Assembly (NCBI GenBank): GCA_003245635.1
Contig: QKCO01000110.1
Span: forward strand, 1 to 58,864
Direction of reading: 5' to 3'
Origin: Treponema sp.
Lineage (GTDB): Bacteria > Spirochaetota > Spirochaetia > Treponematales > Breznakiellaceae
DNA: 58,864 nt
Shown in pieces: positions 56,351 to 58,864 of the stretch. The notes under the pieces were generated by a model. That model had not been told where the DNA came from, searched no databases, and saw only the letters and a list, made by a program, of their open reading frames with translations. Position 1 is the first letter of the stretch. Each line of letters starts with the position of its first letter. The translations under genes were made by a program, and so were the position numbers.

Positions 56351-58090
56351 CATATACAGCGGGCGGGGCACGTAGTGCGTGTGCAGGAGCTCGTGCGCCT
56401 TATGGCTGTTGGGCTCCCCGAGGAATTCCGCGTACACCTGCTTGATGTAGGGATTCTGGTGCGAGCAGCGGTACTCGGACTCCACGTCGTCCACGTACAG
56501 GCCGGCCATGCGCTTGGCCCGGATCTCGTCGGTGGCGCCGTAGGGCTGGCCGCCGCCGGAGATGCAGCCGCCGCGGCAGGCCATCACCTCGACGAAGTGG
56601 TAGGGGACTTCCTTGCCCTCGGCTTTCGCAGCCCGGATCTTGTCCAGAACCGCCGCGATGTTGCCCATCTGATGGGCGACGGCGATGCGGATCTTGGTGC
56701 CGTTGATGTCGACTTCCGCTTCCTTGACGCCTTCGAGACCGCGGACGGGCATGAAGTTGACGTCCCCGAGTTCCTTTTTCGTCACCAGATGGTACGCGGT
56801 GCGGACCGCCGCCTCCATGACGCCGCCGGTGGCGCCGAAGATGGTGCCGGCGCCGGTGTACGGGCCGAGGGGATTGTCCGCCGGCTCTTCCTGCAGGTTC
56901 AGGATGTCGATGCCGGCCTGCTTGATCATGCGGGCCAGCTCGCGGGTGGTGATGGACACGTCGACGTCCTTGAAACCCGAGGACTTCATATCGTCGTTGC
57001 GGCCGGTCTCCCACTTCTTGGCGGTGCAGGGCATGACGGAGACGGAGAAGACCTTCGCCGGATCGACCCCGGACTTCTCGGCCCAGTAGGTCTTGATCAT
57101 GGCGCCCATCATCTGCTGCGGGCTCTTGGCGGTTGAGAAGTTCGGGATCATGTCCGCGTAGTACTTCTCCATGTAGTCGACCCAAGCGGGGCAGCAGCTG
57201 GTGATGAGGGGGATTTCGCCCTTCCCTTCGGTGAGCCGCTTCACGAGCTCCGTGCCTTCCTCCATGATGGTGAGGTCGGCGGAGAAGTTCGTGTCGAAGA
57301 CGGTCTTGAAGCCGAGGCGCCGCAGAGCCGCGTAGATCTTCCCGGTGACGAGCTCGCCGGGTTCGAGGCCGAACTCCTCGCCGAGCGCGACGCGGACCGC
57401 GGGAGCGATCTGCACGACTGCGTGCATTCCTTCCTTCTGGAGCCCGTTCCATACGGTGACCGTGTCGTCGTGCTCGTAGATGGCGCCGACCGGGCAGTGG
57501 GCGGCGCACTGGCCGCACTTGATGCAGGGGCTTTCGCCGAGCGCGACGTCGGCGGCGGGGGCGATGCGGCCCTTCTCGCCGCGGCCGAGGAACTCGATGG
57601 CCCAGACGTTCTGCATTTCCTGGCAGACCTTGACGCAGCGTCCGCAGCGCACGCATTTCTGCGGGTTGAGGATGATCGACGGATTGGTGTCGTCGATCGG
57701 CAGATCCTTGAGGAAGTGCTCGAAGGGAACTTCCCGGATGCCGAACTCTGCGGCCAGGGTCTGGAGCTCGCAGCTGCCGTTGCGCGGGCACTGGAGGCAG
57801 TCGTTCGGGTGGTTGGAGAGGATCAGCTCGATCACCGTGCGCCGCACCGCGACGATCTCGGGGTCATGGGTGATCACGCTCATGTTCTCCGCCACCGGGG
57901 TGGTGCAGGCGCGCACCATCTTGGGGGAACCTTCCATGCGGACGATGCAGATGCCGCAGGCCGCCCACGGCGGCAGATCCGGGTTGTAGCAGAGGGTCGG
58001 GATCTTGATATTGACTTTCTTCGCCGCGTCGAGGATCGAGGTGCCCGCCTCCACCTGCACAGGCTTTCCGTTTATCTTTAAGTTAACCAT
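56345..58090 (-). CDS. hydA: HydA, [FeFe] hydrogenase catalytic subunit
   Basis: A 581-residue hydrogenase. Order: N-terminal 2Fe-2S domain (to about residue 80), His-ligated cluster region (HPNDCLQCPRNGSC), 2[4Fe-4S] ferredoxin domain (CVRCGRCVKVC, CIKCGQCAAHC), then the H-cluster domain with TSCCPAW, MPCTAKK and MACRGGCISGGGQP (the four cluster cysteines). All are intact. The ATG is at 58090. Together with hydB this is the HydABC-type, NAD-linked, electron-bifurcating form. It evolves H2 from NADH plus ferredoxin or the reverse. HydC would lie beyond the window. Confidence 0.97.
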   Translation of the reverse strand: MVNLKINGKPVQVEAGTSILDAAKKVNIKIPTLCYNPDLPPWAACGICIVRMEGSPKMVRACTTPVAENMSVITHDPEIVAVRRTVIELILSNHPNDCLQCPRNGSCELQTLAAEFGIREVPFEHFLKDLPIDDTNPSIILNPQKCVRCGRCVKVCQEMQNVWAIEFLGRGEKGRIAPAADVALGESPCIKCGQCAAHCPVGAIYEHDDTVTVWNGLQKEGMHAVVQIAPAVRVALGEEFGLEPGELVTGKIYAALRRLGFKTVFDTNFSADLTIMEEGTELVKRLTEGKGEIPLITSCCPAWVDYMEKYYADMIPNFSTAKSPQQMMGAMIKTYWAEKSGVDPAKVFSVSVMPCTAKKWETGRNDDMKSSGFKDVDVSITTRELARMIKQAGIDILNLQEEPADNPLGPYTGAGTIFGATGGVMEAAVRTAYHLVTKKELGDVNFMPVRGLEGVKEAEVDINGTKIRIAVAHQMGNIAAVLDKIRAAKAEGKEVPYHFVEVMACRGGCISGGGQPYGATDEIRAKRMAGLYVDDVESEYRCSHQNPYIKQVYAEFLGEPNSHKAHELLHTHYVPRPLYMK

Positions 58091-58101
58091 TCTCAAGCTC
58101 C

Positions 58102-58864
58102 TTATTTCTTCAGGACGGCGCCGAATTTGCAGGTCTTGAAGCACTCGCCGCATTTGATGCACTTGGCCAGGTCGATGACGTGCGGCTGACGCTTCTCGCC
58201 GGAGATGCAGTTGACCGGGCACTTGCGCGCGCAAAGCCCGCAGCCGATGCACTTGGCGGGATCGATCTCGAAGCGGACCAGATGCTTGCACTTGCCGGAG
58301 CGGCACTTGCGCTGCTCGATGTGCTCCAGGTATTCCTCGCGGAAATTGCGGAGGGTGGAGAGCGTCGGGTTGGCGGCGGAGCCGCCGAGCATGCAGAGGG
58401 AAGCCTTGGTCATCGCCTTGCCGATCTGCTCGAGCTTGTCCAGGTCCGCCAGATCGCCTTTCCCGTGGGCGATCTTGTCCAGGATCGCGTGGATCTGGTG
58501 CGTGCCGATGCGGCAGGGAGAGCACTTTCCGCAGGACTCGTCGACGCAGAACTCCATATAGAAGCGGGAGACGTCGACGACGCAGTCGTCCTCGTCCATG
58601 ACGATCAGTCCGCCGGAGCCCATCATCGATCCGAGCGACATCAGGCTCTCGTAGTCGATCGGGGTGTCCAGGTTCTTTTCGGTCAGGATGCCGCCGGAGG
58701 GACCGCCGGTCTGGGCGCCCTTGAACTTCTTGCCGCCCTTGATGCCGCCGCCGATGTCGAAGATGATCTCGCGGAGCGTGGTGCCCATGGGAACTTCGAC
58801 GAGCCCGGAGTTGTTGACCTTTCCGGTGAGCGCGAAGACCTTGGTGCCCTTGGACTTCTCGGTG
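58102..58864 (-). CDS. hydB: HydB, NuoF-like flavin/iron-sulfur subunit of [FeFe] hydrogenase (C-terminal part)
   Basis: The last 253 codons of a HydB/NuoF homologue, open to the right edge. Visible are the end of the NADH/FMN domain (GGKKFKGAQTGGPSGG), the NuoF cluster motif ESCGKCSPCRIGTHQ with its later cysteine in LCMLGGSA, and a C-terminal 2[4Fe-4S] ferredoxin (CIGCGLCARKC, CIKCGECFKTC), an arrangement typical of HydB. An ATG at 58788 is internal, since the upstream translation VNNSGLVEVPMGT is also NuoF-like. It is 11 bases before hydA. Confidence 0.95.
   Translation of the reverse strand, partial: TEKSKGTKVFALTGKVNNSGLVEVPMGTTLREIIFDIGGGIKGGKKFKGAQTGGPSGGILTEKNLDTPIDYESLMSLGSMMGSGGLIVMDEDDCVVDVSRFYMEFCVDESCGKCSPCRIGTHQIHAILDKIAHGKGDLADLDKLEQIGKAMTKASLCMLGGSAANPTLSTLRNFREEYLEHIEQRKCRSGKCKHLVRFEIDPAKCIGCGLCARKCPVNCISGEKRQPHVIDLAKCIKCGECFKTCKFGAVLKK

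Overview
The window is about 59 kb of high-GC, gene-dense chromosome from what looks like a free-living or gut anaerobic, nitrogen-fixing spirochaete or a relative with the same lifestyle. The assignment rests on gene content only: a strict-anaerobe nif operon with in-operon PII genes, a bifurcating-type [FeFe] hydrogenase, an orange-protein (ORP) type MinD/NifX cluster, many lipoproteins and a typical anaerobe set of PAS/sigma-54 regulators. I cannot name a species. There are no tRNA or rRNA genes, insertion sequences, prophage or CRISPR arrays.

Layout. (1) 1-8070, minus strand: nifH-nifI1-nifI2-nifD-nifK-nifE-nifN-nifB (nifB cut by the window edge), driven by a sigma-54 promoter at 8105-8122. 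(2) 8071-8492: a 420-bp non-coding divergent control region with two opposed sigma-54 promoters and several inverted repeats. (3) 8493-11659, plus strand: a beta-keto acid cleavage enzyme (BKACE), a 3-hydroxyacyl-CoA-dehydrogenase-like enzyme and an AtoE-type transporter, closed by a terminator and met by a convergent PAS/sigma-54 activator (11726-13207). (4) 13314-17448: a solute-binding lipoprotein, sensor kinase and LytTR regulator with overlapping genes. (5) 17498-22793: Gly-rich lipoprotein, TetR/MATE divergent pair, VanY-like peptidase, uridine kinase, glycerophosphodiesterase. (6) 22866-26780: grpE-dnaK-dnaJ. (7) 26992-32742: a LolCDE/MacB-like ATPase, two permeases, a LolA-like protein and an outer-membrane barrel. 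(8) 32739-36364: a heterodimeric ABC exporter. (9) 36509-43011: a sensor kinase, leuS and a low-GC response regulator/kinase. (10) 43036-47081: a TauE/SafE permease, an ABC-2 exporter and corA with a striking leader. (11) 47112-54657: an ORP-type cluster (Mrp, two MinD-ferredoxin ATPases, three NifX-like proteins, a DUF5320-like protein) under a sigma-54 promoter, its probable activator, and satellite genes (Nfu, small Cys-rich protein, metallo-beta-lactamase fold protein, FlK-like thioesterase). (12) 54826-58864: a chemoreceptor and hydA-hydB.

How it works together. Three sigma-54 promoters with the exact GG-N10-GC spacing serve nif, the BKACE operon and the ORP cluster, and two sigma-54 activators are encoded here, so sigma-54 appears to link nitrogen fixation, a short-chain acid catabolic route and Fe-S/MinD functions. 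A second theme is RNA: clusters of strong hairpins sit inside operons just after nifH, nifK and dnaK, where expression would be expected to step down, and the corA leader has a small ORF plus a hairpin that masks the corA ribosome-binding site. Two other genes (MATE, first ORP gene) appear to have leaderless mRNAs. All promoter, operator and RNA-structure calls were made by eye.
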